NCBI RefSeq assembly: GCF_001938985.1
Contig: NZ_MKIN01000020.1
Location: 186,001 to 250,000, forward strand
Source of the DNA: Gillisella taibaishanensis
Lineage (GTDB): Bacteria; Pseudomonadota; Alphaproteobacteria; Rhizobiales; Rhizobiaceae
Reading direction: 5' to 3'
DNA length: 64,000 nucleotides
Part shown: positions 45,245-54,922 of the stretch, piece by piece
How positions within the stretch are numbered: the stretch's first letter is position 1
How the letters are laid out: every line of letters starts with the position of its first letter
Notes under the pieces: generated by a model
Databases searched by the model: none
What the model was told of the DNA's origin: nothing
Seen by the model: the letters and a program-made list of their open reading frames with translations, nothing else
Program-made: the position numbers and the translations under genes

Positions 45245-46777
45245 ATGGTTGCAAGGGTGGGCACGGTTGCCTTTCAAGGAATTGACGGCGTACCTGTTGA
45301 TGTTCAGGTCATGGTGGCACCCGGCAAGATCGGTGTGCAGATTGTCGGCCTGCCGGACAAGGCAGTGGCCGAGAGCCGCGAGCGCGTTCAGGCGGCCCTG
45401 CATGCCTCAGGCCTTGCCCTGCCGCCAAAGCGGATAACGATCAACCTCGCCCCGGCCGATCTGCCCAAGGAAGGCTCGCATTTCGACCTCGCCATTGCCC
45501 TTGGGTTGATGGCGGCGCTCGGCGCCATTCCGGCGGATGTGCTGGGTGATTATCTCGTGGTCGGTGAACTCAGCCTTGACGGAACGATCGCCGCCGTGGC
45601 CGGTGCACTGCCGGCTGCCATGGCGGCCAACGCACTCGGCAAGGGCTTGATTTGCCCGGCCGACAGTGGGCCGGAGGCGGCCTGGGCTGGGGAGGATATC
45701 GACATTCTCGCGCCTCGCAGTCTGATTGCACTCGCCAACCATTTCCGGGGAACCCAGGTTCTAACCCGTCCGACCCCGGCCAGCCGTGCGGTGGCGGGCA
45801 ATCTGCCTGATCTTGCCGATATCCGTGGTCAGGAAAGCGCCAAGCGGGCGCTGGAAGTGGCGGCGGCTGGTGGCCATAATCTGTTGATGGTCGGCCCACC
45901 CGGCTCCGGCAAATCCATGCTCGCAGCAAGGCTGCCGTCGATCCTGCCGCCTCTGTCGGCGCCGGAACTGCTTGACGTGTCGATGATCCATTCCATCGCC
46001 GGCCAATTGGCGGGCGGCCGTCTGTCCGACCGGCGGCCGTTCCGCACGCCGCATCATTCCGCCACCATGGCCGCGTTGGTTGGCGGTGGGCTGCGTGCCC
46101 GTCCGGGCGAAGCCTCACTTGCCCATAACGGTGTGCTGTTTCTCGATGAATTCCCGGAGTTTTCGCCGCAGGTGCTTGACGCTCTGCGCCAGCCGCTGGA
46201 AAGCGCCGAATGCGTCATTGCCCGTGCCAATCACCGTGTGACCTATCCTGCCAACTTCCAGCTTGTGGCGGCGATGAACCCCTGCCGCTGCGGCATGGCG
46301 GGCGAGCCCGGCCATACCTGCGCGCGCGGCATCCGCTGCCTGACCGAATATCAGGGGCGGATTTCCGGGCCGCTGCTGGATCGCATAGACATCAGGATCG
46401 ATGTACCGGCCGTTTCGGCGATGGATCTGATCAAGCCGATGGCGGCGGAAAAGAGTGCGGATGTCGCCCGTCGCGTCGCTTTGGCCCGGGAGCGGCAGAC
46501 GCAGCGTTTCGTTGACGCCGGTATTCCCGAAGTCCGCACCAATGCGCGATGCTCGACGTCTTGGATCGAGAAGCTCGCGGCCCCGGATGCGGCAGGCTTG
46601 CAGCTTCTGCGCGACGCGGCCGAAAAGTTCAAATTTTCCGCCCGTGCCTATCACCGCGTGCTGAAAGTGGCGCGTACGCTTGCTGATCTCGACGGATCGG
46701 AAGCGCTTGGCCGCATTCACCTGGCCGAGGCAATTTCCTATCGCATACCCTCAGAGCGGCTAACGGCGGCGGCATAA
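45245..46777 (+). CDS. YifB/ComM-type Mg-chelatase-like AAA+ ATPase
   Basis: A 510-residue AAA+ protein. An N-terminal Lon-protease-like ChlI domain (VGLPDKAVAESRERVQAAL) precedes the ATPase core with Walker A GPPGSGKSM (about residues 218-226), Walker B LFLDEFPEF and a zinc-type cysteine cluster AAMNPCRCGM...GHTC. A C-terminal domain follows (FSARAYHRVLKVARTLADL). ComM homologues are hexameric helicases promoting branch migration in transformation. The ATG at 45245 fits the conserved MVARV start. Confidence 0.95.
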   Translation: MVARVGTVAFQGIDGVPVDVQVMVAPGKIGVQIVGLPDKAVAESRERVQAALHASGLALPPKRITINLAPADLPKEGSHFDLAIALGLMAALGAIPADVLGDYLVVGELSLDGTIAAVAGALPAAMAANALGKGLICPADSGPEAAWAGEDIDILAPRSLIALANHFRGTQVLTRPTPASRAVAGNLPDLADIRGQESAKRALEVAAAGGHNLLMVGPPGSGKSMLAARLPSILPPLSAPELLDVSMIHSIAGQLAGGRLSDRRPFRTPHHSATMAALVGGGLRARPGEASLAHNGVLFLDEFPEFSPQVLDALRQPLESAECVIARANHRVTYPANFQLVAAMNPCRCGMAGEPGHTCARGIRCLTEYQGRISGPLLDRIDIRIDVPAVSAMDLIKPMAAEKSADVARRVALARERQTQRFVDAGIPEVRTNARCSTSWIEKLAAPDAAGLQLLRDAAEKFKFSARAYHRVLKVARTLADLDGSEALGRIHLAEAISYRIPSERLTAAA

Positions 46778-46782
46778 TGCAA

Positions 46783-46804
46783 AAGGGCTGCGTGAGCAGC
46801 CCTT
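46783..46804. terminator. Bidirectional hairpin between yifB and cysK
   Basis: Perfect 9-bp arms AAGGGCTGC and GCAGCCCTT with a 4-nt loop, just after yifB. On the minus strand the stem runs into TTTT, so it suits termination of cysK transcripts best. Confidence 0.7.
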
Positions 46805-46893
46805 CGCAGTAAGTGAATCACGTTCTTGGTGTTCGGCAGCGATCCGAAACGGATAGCCGAGCCTTGGTCATCCGAGCTGTGGTCGTGGCGACG

Positions 46894-47862
46894 TTATTCG
46901 CCGAGACCGGCAAACAAGGCCGTCGACAGATAGCGTTCTGCGAAGGACGGAATGATCACCACGATGGTCTTGCCTTCGTTTTCCGGTCGCTGGCCGAGTT
47001 TGATGGCAGCGGTCAAAGCGGCGCCCGATGAAATGCCGACCGGCACGCCCTCAAGCCGGGCCACTAGGCGGGCCTGTTCGAAGGCTTCGTCATTGGTGAC
47101 GGTGATGACTTCGTCATAGATCCCGGTGTCGAGAATGGCAGGAGCAAAGCCGGCGCCAATGCCCTGGATCTTGTGCGGACCGGGAGCGCCACCCGACAGG
47201 ACCGGGCTATCGGCCGGCTCGACCGCGACCACCTGGATCGATGGCTTCTTTGCCTTCAGCACCTGGCCGGTGCCGGTGATCGTGCCGCCAGTGCCGATGC
47301 CGGAGACGAAGATATCAATAGTGCCGTCGGTATCGTTCCAGATTTCCTCGGCTGTTGTCTTGCGATGGATTTCCGGATTGGCGGGGTTTTCGAACTGCTG
47401 GGGAATGATGGCGTTGGGCGTGCTGGCTGCCAGTTCCTCGGCCTTGGCGATGGCGCCCTTCATGCCCTTCGGTCCCTCGGTCAGCACCAGTTCCGCGCCG
47501 AGCAGAGCCAGCATCTTGCGCCGCTCGATCGACATGGTCTCGGGCATGGTCAGGATCAGCCGATAGCCCTTGGCGGCGGCAGCAAAGGCAAGCGCAATGC
47601 CCGTGTTGCCGGAGGTCGGCTCGATCAGAACCGTCTTGCCGGGCGTGATGGTCCCCTGGCTTTCGAGGCTCTCGATCATGGCGACGCCGATACGGTCCTT
47701 GACCGAGGCGATCGGGTTGAAGAATTCGAGCTTGGCGAGAAGATGGGCCTTCACGCCCTTTTCCTTTGCCAGCTTGTCCAGCCGCACGATCGGGGTATCG
47801 CCGATGGTCTCGGTGATCGACCCATAGACGCGGCCGCGGCCCGGCTTCTTGGTCTGCGACAT
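46894..47862 (-). CDS. cysK: Cysteine synthase A (O-acetylserine sulfhydrylase)
   Basis: A 322-residue PLP enzyme forming cysteine from O-acetylserine and sulfide. The PLP lysine is in [11 protein letters not shown] (about residue 54). The substrate loop is [11 protein letters not shown] and the phosphate-binding loop is [10 protein letters not shown]. The ATG at 47862 has GGAGG seven bases upstream; the longer frame is not needed. Confidence 0.96.
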   Translation of the reverse strand: MSQTKKPGRGRVYGSITETIGDTPIVRLDKLAKEKGVKAHLLAKLEFFNPIASVKDRIGVAMIESLESQGTITPGKTVLIEPTSGNTGIALAFAAAAKGYRLILTMPETMSIERRKMLALLGAELVLTEGPKGMKGAIAKAEELAASTPNAIIPQQFENPANPEIHRKTTAEEIWNDTDGTIDIFVSGIGTGGTITGTGQVLKAKKPSIQVVAVEPADSPVLSGGAPGPHKIQGIGAGFAPAILDTGIYDEVITVTNDEAFEQARLVARLEGVPVGISSGAALTAAIKLGQRPENEGKTIVVIIPSFAERYLSTALFAGLGE

Positions 47863-47999
47863 GTTTCTTCCTCCAGATAAAAAAGTGTTTGGCCGAGACA
47901 ATAGGATCAAATCGCCTGTCCGACCAGAACCCTTTGCCTATCCGCTTGCATCAAGGGAGAAAAAACCCACTGCCAAGTCCTTTCGGGCAAATGTTTATT

Positions 48000-48617
48000 T
48001 CACGCTGCCCGGGCGGCGATATAGGCGGCGGTCGCGGCCAGAATGCTGGCGGCAGTGCGGTTAAGCAGCTTCAGCGCCGAGGGCTGTTTCAGCAGCAGCC
48101 GTGCCTTGGCGGCTAGCAGAATATAGGGGATCAGCACCGCCATCAGCACGATGAAAGTGGTTCCCACCAACAAGCCGTAATCGGCGGGGCCGATAGCGGC
48201 AAGCGGGATCAGCGTCGGCACCAGCGCCACGTAGAACAGCATGGTCTTGGGATTGCCGAGCGTCACGAACAAGCCGGACAGGAAGGACGCCATCAGGCCG
48301 GAGGCTCTGCGCGCCTCGATATTCTGCGGCAAGAGCCCTGCGGTCCAGAGTTTCCAGGCGATATAGGCGAGATAGAGCGTACCGAGGAGCTTGATCACGA
48401 GGAAGGGGGTGACGAAGGTTTGGGCGATATAGGCCAGGCCGAGAACCACAGCCGTCAGATAGCAGAGATCGCCGAGGATCAGGCCAAGCCCCATGAAGAA
48501 GGTCGGTCGGAAGCCGGAGCCGAGTGCCCGCGCCACAATCGCCGTCATGCCCGGGCCGGGGATCGCAGCGGCAATGAACAGAGCGGCGGCATAGGCAAAC
48601 AGGCTGGCAAGCGTCAT
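48000..48617 (-). CDS. LysE/RhtB family amino-acid exporter
   Basis: A 205-residue membrane exporter with six helices. The family motif near the first helix, AAIPGPGMTAIVARALGSGF, and NPKTMLFYVALVPTLI are present. Substrate unknown (threonine, homoserine lactone or lysine types cannot be told apart). The ATG at 48617 has GGAGA eight bases upstream. It is divergent from a second LysE-family gene. Confidence 0.88.
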   Translation of the reverse strand: MTLASLFAYAAALFIAAAIPGPGMTAIVARALGSGFRPTFFMGLGLILGDLCYLTAVVLGLAYIAQTFVTPFLVIKLLGTLYLAYIAWKLWTAGLLPQNIEARRASGLMASFLSGLFVTLGNPKTMLFYVALVPTLIPLAAIGPADYGLLVGTTFIVLMAVLIPYILLAAKARLLLKQPSALKLLNRTAASILAATAAYIAARAA

Positions 48618-48655
48618 GGCAAATCTCCAGGGAAGATGTATTGCTAGATCGCTCG

Positions 48656-48670
48656 GTTGCAACTTGCAAC
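48656..48670. promoter_or_regulatory. Palindrome between two divergent LysE-family genes
   Basis: GTTGCAA-C-TTGCAAC, a perfect 15-bp palindrome in the 126-bp gap between the exporters. It lies 38 bp from one start and 73 bp from the other, a good place for a shared operator. The cognate regulator is not encoded nearby. Confidence 0.5.
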
Positions 48671-48743
48671 GGTGACACGATTGAATTTGAAGGCCACACG
48701 ATTTTCTGGTTTGACGGTGTCACCGCCATTCAAGGTCCCCGCC

Positions 48744-49376
48744 ATGCCCGCTACTGCCTCGCTGATTGCCTTTGCCTTCGTCTGTCTCGGCATGGCGCTG
48801 ACACCGGGTCCCAATATGATTTATCTCGTCTCCCGGTCGATTTCCCAGGGGCCGATGGCGGGCCTGATCTCGCTCGGCGGTGTCGCTGTCGGTTTTCTCT
48901 TCTATATGCTGGCGTCAGCGCTGGGCATTACTGTGCTCGTCATGGCGGTGCCCTATGCCTATGACGCGCTTAAAATCGCCGGCGCCGTCTATCTTGCCTA
49001 TCTTGCCTGGCAAGCGATCAGGCCCGGTGGCCGCTCGCCGTTCCAGGTCCGGGAACTGCCGAAGGATAGCCCGAAACGGCTGTTCATGATGGGGTTGATC
49101 ACCAACTTCCTCAATCCGAAGGCTGCGGTTCTCTACCTCTCGCTGCTGCCGCAATTCATCGACCCGTACCGTGGCGGCGTGCTGATGCAATCGGTCGTCC
49201 TCGGCATCACCCAGATCGCCATCAGCATGACCATCAACGGCACGGTCGCAATCACCGCCGGCTCCATCGCCCTGTTCCTCGGCCGCCGCCCTCTCTGGAT
49301 GCTCGTGCAGCGCTGGCTGATGGGCACTGTGCTGGCAGCCCTGGCGGTGCGGATGGCAACGCAGGCACAGCATTGA
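48744..49376 (+). CDS. LysE/RhtB family amino-acid exporter
   Basis: A 210-residue paralogue with MALTPGPNMIYLVSRSISQG and LITNFLNPKAAVLYLSLLPQFI, six predicted helices. Substrate unknown. The ATG at 48744 (AAGG upstream) places the protein start at the first helix; the open frame begins earlier at 48657 but adds a non-conserved tail overlapping the palindrome. Confidence 0.88.
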   Translation: MPATASLIAFAFVCLGMALTPGPNMIYLVSRSISQGPMAGLISLGGVAVGFLFYMLASALGITVLVMAVPYAYDALKIAGAVYLAYLAWQAIRPGGRSPFQVRELPKDSPKRLFMMGLITNFLNPKAAVLYLSLLPQFIDPYRGGVLMQSVVLGITQIAISMTINGTVAITAGSIALFLGRRPLWMLVQRWLMGTVLAALAVRMATQAQH

Positions 49377-49377
49377 C

Positions 49378-50267
49378 CTAAAAATCGGCCATAGGCGACA
49401 GCATGGCAAATGCTTCCCGCGCCTCGAACCTGGTACCGGTCATCATCAGGGCGCAGGACCCTTCATAGGCAACGGGGCGTCCCTGCCAGGCGAGGCAATC
49501 CGGTGTGACGTAAACCTCGACATGCTCAGGCTCGATTGCAAGGTTTGACAGCACGGTGTCCAGATGCGGCATCTCTCGCGCTACGATATCTAGAAGCTTG
49601 AAACAGCCATCGTTGCCCCACGTCCAGGCAACAACAGCATCAATTTCCGCCAAATACGTCAGATGAACTGAAGCGTCGAAATGAGCGTTGAGCAGGAACA
49701 TCTCTATCTGACGAACAACGGCAAACTGCTCCGAGACTGGCTGACGGGTTGCGAGCCTATCGCGCAGCAGGCCGACGTCCTCGGCGGTTGCCACGTCGAG
49801 CTGGCGGCGATTGCTGTCAGACTTCGGCTTGAAGACCGGCGGCGGGCCGCTAAACTTGAATTGCGGGATCACGCTGAAACCATAGGCCTGATAGAGCGAA
49901 GGCTTGTCTGTCAGCAGAATTCCAGTCTCATATCCCGCTTGTTCGGCCCAGGCATAGGCTCGCTGCATCAGGTCGCGATAAAGCCCTCGTCCTCGATATT
50001 CGGGACGGACAGCACCAGATTGGTAGCCTGCGGCCTTGATAATATCGCCATTCACCATCAGCGGCATGGAAAGACGGAAAAATTGGCAACGCAACGGCCG
50101 TCTGTATCGAAATACCCGAAAGGCATGCAGGTCGGGTCCGGCCCGCCGAGCAGGTTTTGCGCGCCGATATCGATGCCGAACACATCTTGCAGCAGATCGA
50201 CAAGCCCTTGGAAGGACCGGGGGTCTTCGAAATAGCCCTGTCTTAATGTCAGGCCGGCCGGCGCCAT
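49378..50267 (-). pseudogene. GNAT acetyltransferase with SCP2-like C-terminus, frameshifted
   Basis: Two adjacent frames together make one Eis-like GNAT protein of about 296 residues. The N-terminal part (50267 to about 50080: MAPAGLTLRQGYFEDPRSF to RCVANFSVF) ends at a premature TGA at 50058. The rest continues one frame over from about 50078 (SMPLMVNGDIIKAAGYQ, then SGAVRPEYRGRGLYRDLM, the acetyl-CoA loop) to 49378. Adding one T in the short T-run near 50076-50078 or 50081-50085 (minus strand) would restore a single frame. Either the gene is decayed, the base was lost in sequencing, or slippage occurs. It starts 5 nt after dut. Confidence 0.8.
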
Positions 50268-50272
50268 CGTCT

Positions 50273-50749
50273 TTACACCCCTGTCGATCCAAAACCGCCT
50301 GCGCCGCGTGTCGTCTCCGACGTCTCGGTCACCTCAATGACCTGGGCCTGCGTGACAGGTGCGATCACCATCTGTGCAATGCGCATACCACGGCTGACGG
50401 TAAAATCCTCATGGCCGAGATTGATCAGCAGCACTTTCACTTCGCCACGATAGTCGCTGTCGATTGTACCCGGCGTGTTGAGGCAGGTGATGCCGTTCTT
50501 GAAGGCAAGGCCGGAGCGGGGGCGGATTTGCGCTTCAAACCCTTCGGGGATCTCGAAGATAAAGCCTGTCGGCACCAATGCGCGTTCGCCCGGCGCCAGT
50601 ACCAGAGGTTCGATCTCCTCCAAGGCGGCGCGCAGGTCCATGCCGGCGGCCCCTGCGGTTTCGTAGGCGGGCAGGTCGATACCTTCACCATGGGGCAGGC
50701 GCTGGAGCGCGAGGCGGGGGGCTGTTGTGGCAGGCTTCATGTCTGGCAT
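50273..50749 (-). CDS. dut: dUTP diphosphatase
   Basis: A 158-residue trimeric dUTPase that removes dUTP and supplies dUMP. All motifs are seen: [49 protein letters not shown] and the C-terminal [10 protein letters not shown] arm. Start ATG at 50749 or the Met three codons later. The GNAT gene follows immediately on the same strand. Confidence 0.97.
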   Translation of the reverse strand: MPDMKPATTAPRLALQRLPHGEGIDLPAYETAGAAGMDLRAALEEIEPLVLAPGERALVPTGFIFEIPEGFEAQIRPRSGLAFKNGITCLNTPGTIDSDYRGEVKVLLINLGHEDFTVSRGMRIAQMVIAPVTQAQVIEVTETSETTRGAGGFGSTGV

Positions 50750-50836
50750 AGGGGCAACATCCTTTGTTTGCGGCGGTCAATTGCATATCGGGCGCCGAAA
50801 CGCTAGATAACCGGCCAGTCAAAAGGAATTCCTCGC

Positions 50837-52420
50837 ATGGCCGAAACGCTCGCAGAGGCGGTGTCCCGCCGCCGCACCTTCGCTATTATCGCTCACCCGG
50901 ACGCCGGTAAAACAACGCTGACCGAAAAGCTGCTGCTGTTCGGCGGTGCCATTCAGCTGGCCGGTGAAGTGAAAGCCAAGAAGGATCGCATCCAGACCCG
51001 CTCGGACTGGATGAAGATCGAGCGCGAGCGCGGCATCTCCGTCGTCACCTCGGTCATGACCTTCGAATATGAAGGCAATGTCTTCAACATCCTCGATACG
51101 CCCGGCCATGAAGACTTCGCGGACGATACCTATCGCACGCTGACGGCGGTCGATGCGGCCGTCATGGTCATCGACGCCGCCAAGGGTATCGAGCCTCGGA
51201 CGCTGAAGCTGTTCGAGGTCTGCCGCATGCGCGACATTCCGATCATCACCTTCGTCAACAAGATGGACCGCGAAAGCCGGGACATTTTCGAGATTCTCGA
51301 TGAGGTCGAAGAAAAGCTGGCGCTGGACACGGCCCCGATCACCTGGCCGGTCGGGCGCTCCAAGAGCTTCTGCGGCTCTTACAATCTTGTCGACAACACC
51401 TTCCGTGGGTCCGACAAGCAGGTGGAAGCACTTGCTGTGAACAGCCCTAAAAACGTTGCGGAAAACCTGCCGGAAAACGAGCGTCAGACCTTTATCGAAG
51501 AGCTGGAACTGGCGCAGGAAGCCTGCCGCCCGTTTGACAAACAGGCGTTTCTCGAAGGGCATATGACGCCGGTGTTCTTTGGCTCTGCGCTGCGTAATTT
51601 TGGTGTGCGCGATCTGATCAATGCTCTGGGCGATTTTGCGCCGCCGCCGCGTGACCAGGTGGCGGATATCCGCAAGGTGCATGCGGCAGAGGACAAGATG
51701 ACGGCCTTCGTCTTCAAGATCCAAGCCAATATGGACCCCAATCACCGCGACCGTATCGCCTTTGCCCGCATCTGCTCCGGCAAGCTGGAGCGCGGCATGA
51801 AGGCGCGGCTGGCTCGCACCGGCAAGCTGATGGGCCTTACGGCGCCGCAATTCTTTTTCGCCTCTCAGCGCCAATTGGCCGACACCGCCTTTGCCGGCGA
51901 TGTGGTCGGTATTCCCAACCACGGCACGCTACGCATCGGCGATACCCTGACCGAAGGCGAGGCGCTGGTCTTTCAGGGCGTGCCGAACTTCTCGCCGGAA
52001 ATCCTGCGCCGCGTGCGGCTTGAAGATGCCATGAAGGCGAAGAAGCTGAAGGAAGCCCTGCAGCAGATGGCCGAAGAGGGTGTCGTGCAGCTGTTTTCGC
52101 CGGAAGATGGCTCGCCCGCCATTGTCGGTGTGGTCGGTGCGCTGCAGCTCGACGTCTTGAAGGAGCGGCTGTCGGGCGAATATACCCTGCCGGTCTCGTT
52201 CGAGATGTCGCGTTTTTCCGTCTGCCGCTGGATTTCCGCCGACAATGCCGCCGATCTCGACAAGTTTATGACCGCAAGACGTGGCGATATCTGCCGGGAT
52301 CTAGACGGCGATCCCGTGTTCATGGCGCAGGACGCCTTTTCCCTGCGCTACGAGGCCGAACGATATCCGGCCATCAAGATGGTCGCGATCAAGGAATATC
52401 ACGTCGCCAAGGCGGCGTGA
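50837..52420 (+). CDS. prfC: Peptide chain release factor 3
   Basis: A 527-residue translational GTPase that recycles RF1/RF2. G1 AHPDAGKTTLTE, G3 DTPGHEDF, G4 NKMDRE, and the RF3-typical RGISVVTSVMTF are intact; domain II and the C-terminal RF3 domain (GVVGALQLDVL) follow. The length is standard. ATG at 50837 after AAGGAA. Confidence 0.97.
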   Translation: MAETLAEAVSRRRTFAIIAHPDAGKTTLTEKLLLFGGAIQLAGEVKAKKDRIQTRSDWMKIERERGISVVTSVMTFEYEGNVFNILDTPGHEDFADDTYRTLTAVDAAVMVIDAAKGIEPRTLKLFEVCRMRDIPIITFVNKMDRESRDIFEILDEVEEKLALDTAPITWPVGRSKSFCGSYNLVDNTFRGSDKQVEALAVNSPKNVAENLPENERQTFIEELELAQEACRPFDKQAFLEGHMTPVFFGSALRNFGVRDLINALGDFAPPPRDQVADIRKVHAAEDKMTAFVFKIQANMDPNHRDRIAFARICSGKLERGMKARLARTGKLMGLTAPQFFFASQRQLADTAFAGDVVGIPNHGTLRIGDTLTEGEALVFQGVPNFSPEILRRVRLEDAMKAKKLKEALQQMAEEGVVQLFSPEDGSPAIVGVVGALQLDVLKERLSGEYTLPVSFEMSRFSVCRWISADNAADLDKFMTARRGDICRDLDGDPVFMAQDAFSLRYEAERYPAIKMVAIKEYHVAKAA

Positions 52421-52476
52421 CAAGGCGGCGTGATCTGCTGGAGCATCGGATCTCCGAAAACCTGGTCCTCAGCTCT

Positions 52477-52500
52477 ATCAGGCGGCTTCGGCCGCCTGAT
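52477..52500. terminator. Hairpin between prfC and otsA (convergent ends)
   Basis: ATCAGGCGGC-TTCG-GCCGCCTGAT, a perfect 10-bp stem with a UUCG tetraloop on the plus strand. It overlaps the otsA stop codon and last codons, and lies 56 nt after the prfC stop. No U-tract follows on either strand. Confidence 0.5.
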
Positions 52501-53881
52501 ATCCCGGCATCTGCATCAGATCCTGCAGGAACGTGTCGCACCAGTGATTGACGTCGTGGACGAGCAGATGGTCCATCATCTGCTGCCAGCGTTGCTGGCG
52601 CTCGGCAAGCGGCATAGCCAGCGCCTTGGCAATCGCATTGCTCGTTCCTTCGGTATCGTAGGGATTGACCAGCAATGCCCCCTTCATTTCACGAGCGGCG
52701 CCGGCAAAACGTGAGAGAACCAGCACGCCCGGATCATCTGGGTCCTGAGCGGCAATATATTCCTTGGCAACTAGGTTCATACCGTCGCGCAACGGTGTGA
52801 CCAGACCAACCTTGGCCATCCGGTAAAGACCGGCCAGCACAGGCCGGGCCACGGAGCGGGTCATGTAGCGGATCGGCACCCAGTCGACGGTGCCGAGTTC
52901 GCCGTTGACCCGGCCGGCCTGTTCGGCAACGGTGCGCTGCATGGCCTCATATTCCGGCACTTCCGAGCGCGATTTTGGCGTGATCTGCAGATAGGTCACC
53001 TTGCCCTGGTAGTCGGGATTGGCGGTGATGAAATGCTCGTAAGCGTCGAGCCGCTGTGTCAGTCCCTTGGAGTAATCCAGCCGGTCAACGCCGATGACCA
53101 GCGCTTTGCCTTCAAGACTCTGGGCAGCGCGCTTGACCATGCCGTTCTTGATGGCGCGGCGGGCATAAGTGGCGAAGGCTGCCGTCTCGATGCCGATTGG
53201 ATAATAGCCTGCCTTGAAGATCCGGTTATGTGACTTGATCTTGCCCCCGGAGAGCGCTTCGCCAATACCCTCGCGCACCAGGGCGCCAACGAAATTCGCA
53301 TGGTCGAAATCCGTCTGGAACCCGACGAGATCATAATGGGCGAGGCTTTCAATCAGCGTTTCATAGACCGGCATTGCAAACAACACGTCGGCTGGCGGCA
53401 GCGGAATATGCAGGAAGAAGCCGATCCGGTTCTTCACGCCCATCTGTCTGAGTTCTTTGGCAAGCGGGATCAGGTGATAATCCTGGATCCAGATGGTGTC
53501 ATCGGGCTTCAATAGCGGAACCAGCCGCTCAGCAAAGAAGCGGTTGACCCGGAAATAACCAGTCATTTCCTTGCGGGCGTAATCCGTCAGGTCGAGACGG
53601 TAATGAAAGGTCGGCCACAGCACGCGGTTGGCAAAACCGTGATAATATTCGTCGACATCCCTGTCGGTGAGATCGGTTAGGGCATAGGTGATCTTGCCGT
53701 CCTGGATCGACGTCAATTCTCCGGTTTCTTCCTCTCCGCTCGATTTGCCGGACCAGCCCATCCAGATGCCGCCCTTTTCCTCGAGCGCGGCGCGAAGCGC
53801 CACGGCCAAGCCACCGGCGGGCGCCTTGTTGCTCTTATCAGGCACGGGAACCCGGTTCGAAACGACAACAAGTCTGCTCAT
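52478..53881 (-). CDS. otsA: Trehalose-6-phosphate synthase
   Basis: A 467-residue GT20 glycosyltransferase that makes trehalose-6-phosphate from UDP-glucose and glucose-6-phosphate. The N-terminal VVVSNRVPVPD, IWIQDYHLIPLAKELR, GVDRLDYSKGL and TPLRDGMNLVAKEYIAAQ are family blocks. The ATG at 53881 has AGGGA eight bases upstream. It follows otsB by 26 nt; the pair makes trehalose, an osmoprotectant. Confidence 0.97.
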   Translation of the reverse strand: MSRLVVVSNRVPVPDKSNKAPAGGLAVALRAALEEKGGIWMGWSGKSSGEEETGELTSIQDGKITYALTDLTDRDVDEYYHGFANRVLWPTFHYRLDLTDYARKEMTGYFRVNRFFAERLVPLLKPDDTIWIQDYHLIPLAKELRQMGVKNRIGFFLHIPLPPADVLFAMPVYETLIESLAHYDLVGFQTDFDHANFVGALVREGIGEALSGGKIKSHNRIFKAGYYPIGIETAAFATYARRAIKNGMVKRAAQSLEGKALVIGVDRLDYSKGLTQRLDAYEHFITANPDYQGKVTYLQITPKSRSEVPEYEAMQRTVAEQAGRVNGELGTVDWVPIRYMTRSVARPVLAGLYRMAKVGLVTPLRDGMNLVAKEYIAAQDPDDPGVLVLSRFAGAAREMKGALLVNPYDTEGTSNAIAKALAMPLAERQQRWQQMMDHLLVHDVNHWCDTFLQDLMQMPGYQAAEAA

Positions 53882-53907
53882 CTGAAAATCCCTTTCGTCA
53901 TCTTTAA

Positions 53908-54717
53908 TTATTGTCCCCGGCGCGCCAGCGTCGACAGCGTGTCGCGCAGCACTTGCGGATTGTTCAGGCTCTGGCGCGCGAGACTGCCATCGAGATCTCC
54001 AACCCGAAACGACAGCCCGCCAAGGCGGTTGACGCATTCGAACATCGCCTCGTCAGTGACATCGTCACCGATGGCGATGGCAACGCGATCGCGAAACGTC
54101 GGTTCGGAGAGATAAGCCTGCAGCGCCCGACCCTTGTCTGCGCTATCCGGGCGAATCTCGACCACCATCTTGCCGGTCTGTAGCTCGTATCCGGGTCCTA
54201 CCGCAGCCATGGCATCGGCCATGGCTTGCTGTACGACGTCGGCACAATCGGGTGCCTGACGGTAATGCACGGCAATCGCGGCACCTTTGTCCTCGACGAG
54301 GACGCCCGGCCATGCCTGCTGCAGGCGCGGCAGGTCTTCCTTGACGGCCAGAAAGGCCGCACTCGACTCGCTTCGGATTATCGCGCCAGACGCGTCTCGC
54401 CGCTCAGTGCCATGGAGACCGGCGATCGGAAACCGATGGGGCGCAAACAACCGATCCGCATAGGTAAGCGCTCGCCCGGTCACCAGCGCCAGGGCGCCGC
54501 CCATTCTCGCCGAAACTGTGGCAAGGTCGTCGGCAAGTCCGCTCGGAACGCGGATGCCGTCAGGGCTCTCCGCCAAATCGAGCAATGTGCCGTCAATGTC
54601 GAGAAAAAGGGCGTAGCGCTCAGGCTCCCTGTCGACGAGTTCGAGGAGCAGCCCCGCTGCATCTTTTTGTCCCGAAACGAAGGGTGAGCGCTTGATTGCC
54701 GATTGCTGGTTTTCCAT
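53908..54717 (-). CDS. otsB: Trehalose-6-phosphate phosphatase
   Basis: A 269-residue HAD-family phosphatase. The nucleophile motif is FLDIDGTLLDLAESPDGI (about residues 35-52); the third motif is AIGDDVTDEAMF (about 218-229). The ATG at 54717 (AGGAT close upstream) is the conserved start region; the open frame extends 83 codons but has no supporting ribosome binding site and runs into the divergent thiD gene. First gene of otsBA. Confidence 0.92.
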   Translation of the reverse strand: MENQQSAIKRSPFVSGQKDAAGLLLELVDREPERYALFLDIDGTLLDLAESPDGIRVPSGLADDLATVSARMGGALALVTGRALTYADRLFAPHRFPIAGLHGTERRDASGAIIRSESSAAFLAVKEDLPRLQQAWPGVLVEDKGAAIAVHYRQAPDCADVVQQAMADAMAAVGPGYELQTGKMVVEIRPDSADKGRALQAYLSEPTFRDRVAIAIGDDVTDEAMFECVNRLGGLSFRVGDLDGSLARQSLNNPQVLRDTLSTLARRGQ

Positions 54718-54922
54718 ATCCTGCCTCGTCTCACACGACCTGTTCATGCAGGATAACGATAGAAATGCCGTTTGGTTCCGGGCTTTATGAGTGAACTTGC
54801 GCACTGCAGCAAAGGTGACAGAGCCCCGGAAAGCTGCGATAGAGCAATGGAGTTTAAGCGGTAGCCGGCTGCCTGGCTGCAGCCTGGCATGTTGCGAGCA
54901 GACTGTGAGAGACCCCTCCACC

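Noticed and set aside
52440-52476. GAGCATCGGATCTCCGAAAA as a further mosaic repeat copy
   Set aside because: Only the first few bases resemble the family; the nested arms and 45-bp spacing are missing.
54791-54922. N-terminal extension of thiD
   Set aside because: The extra 44 residues have no family match, and the region is the natural promoter space between the divergent otsB and thiD.
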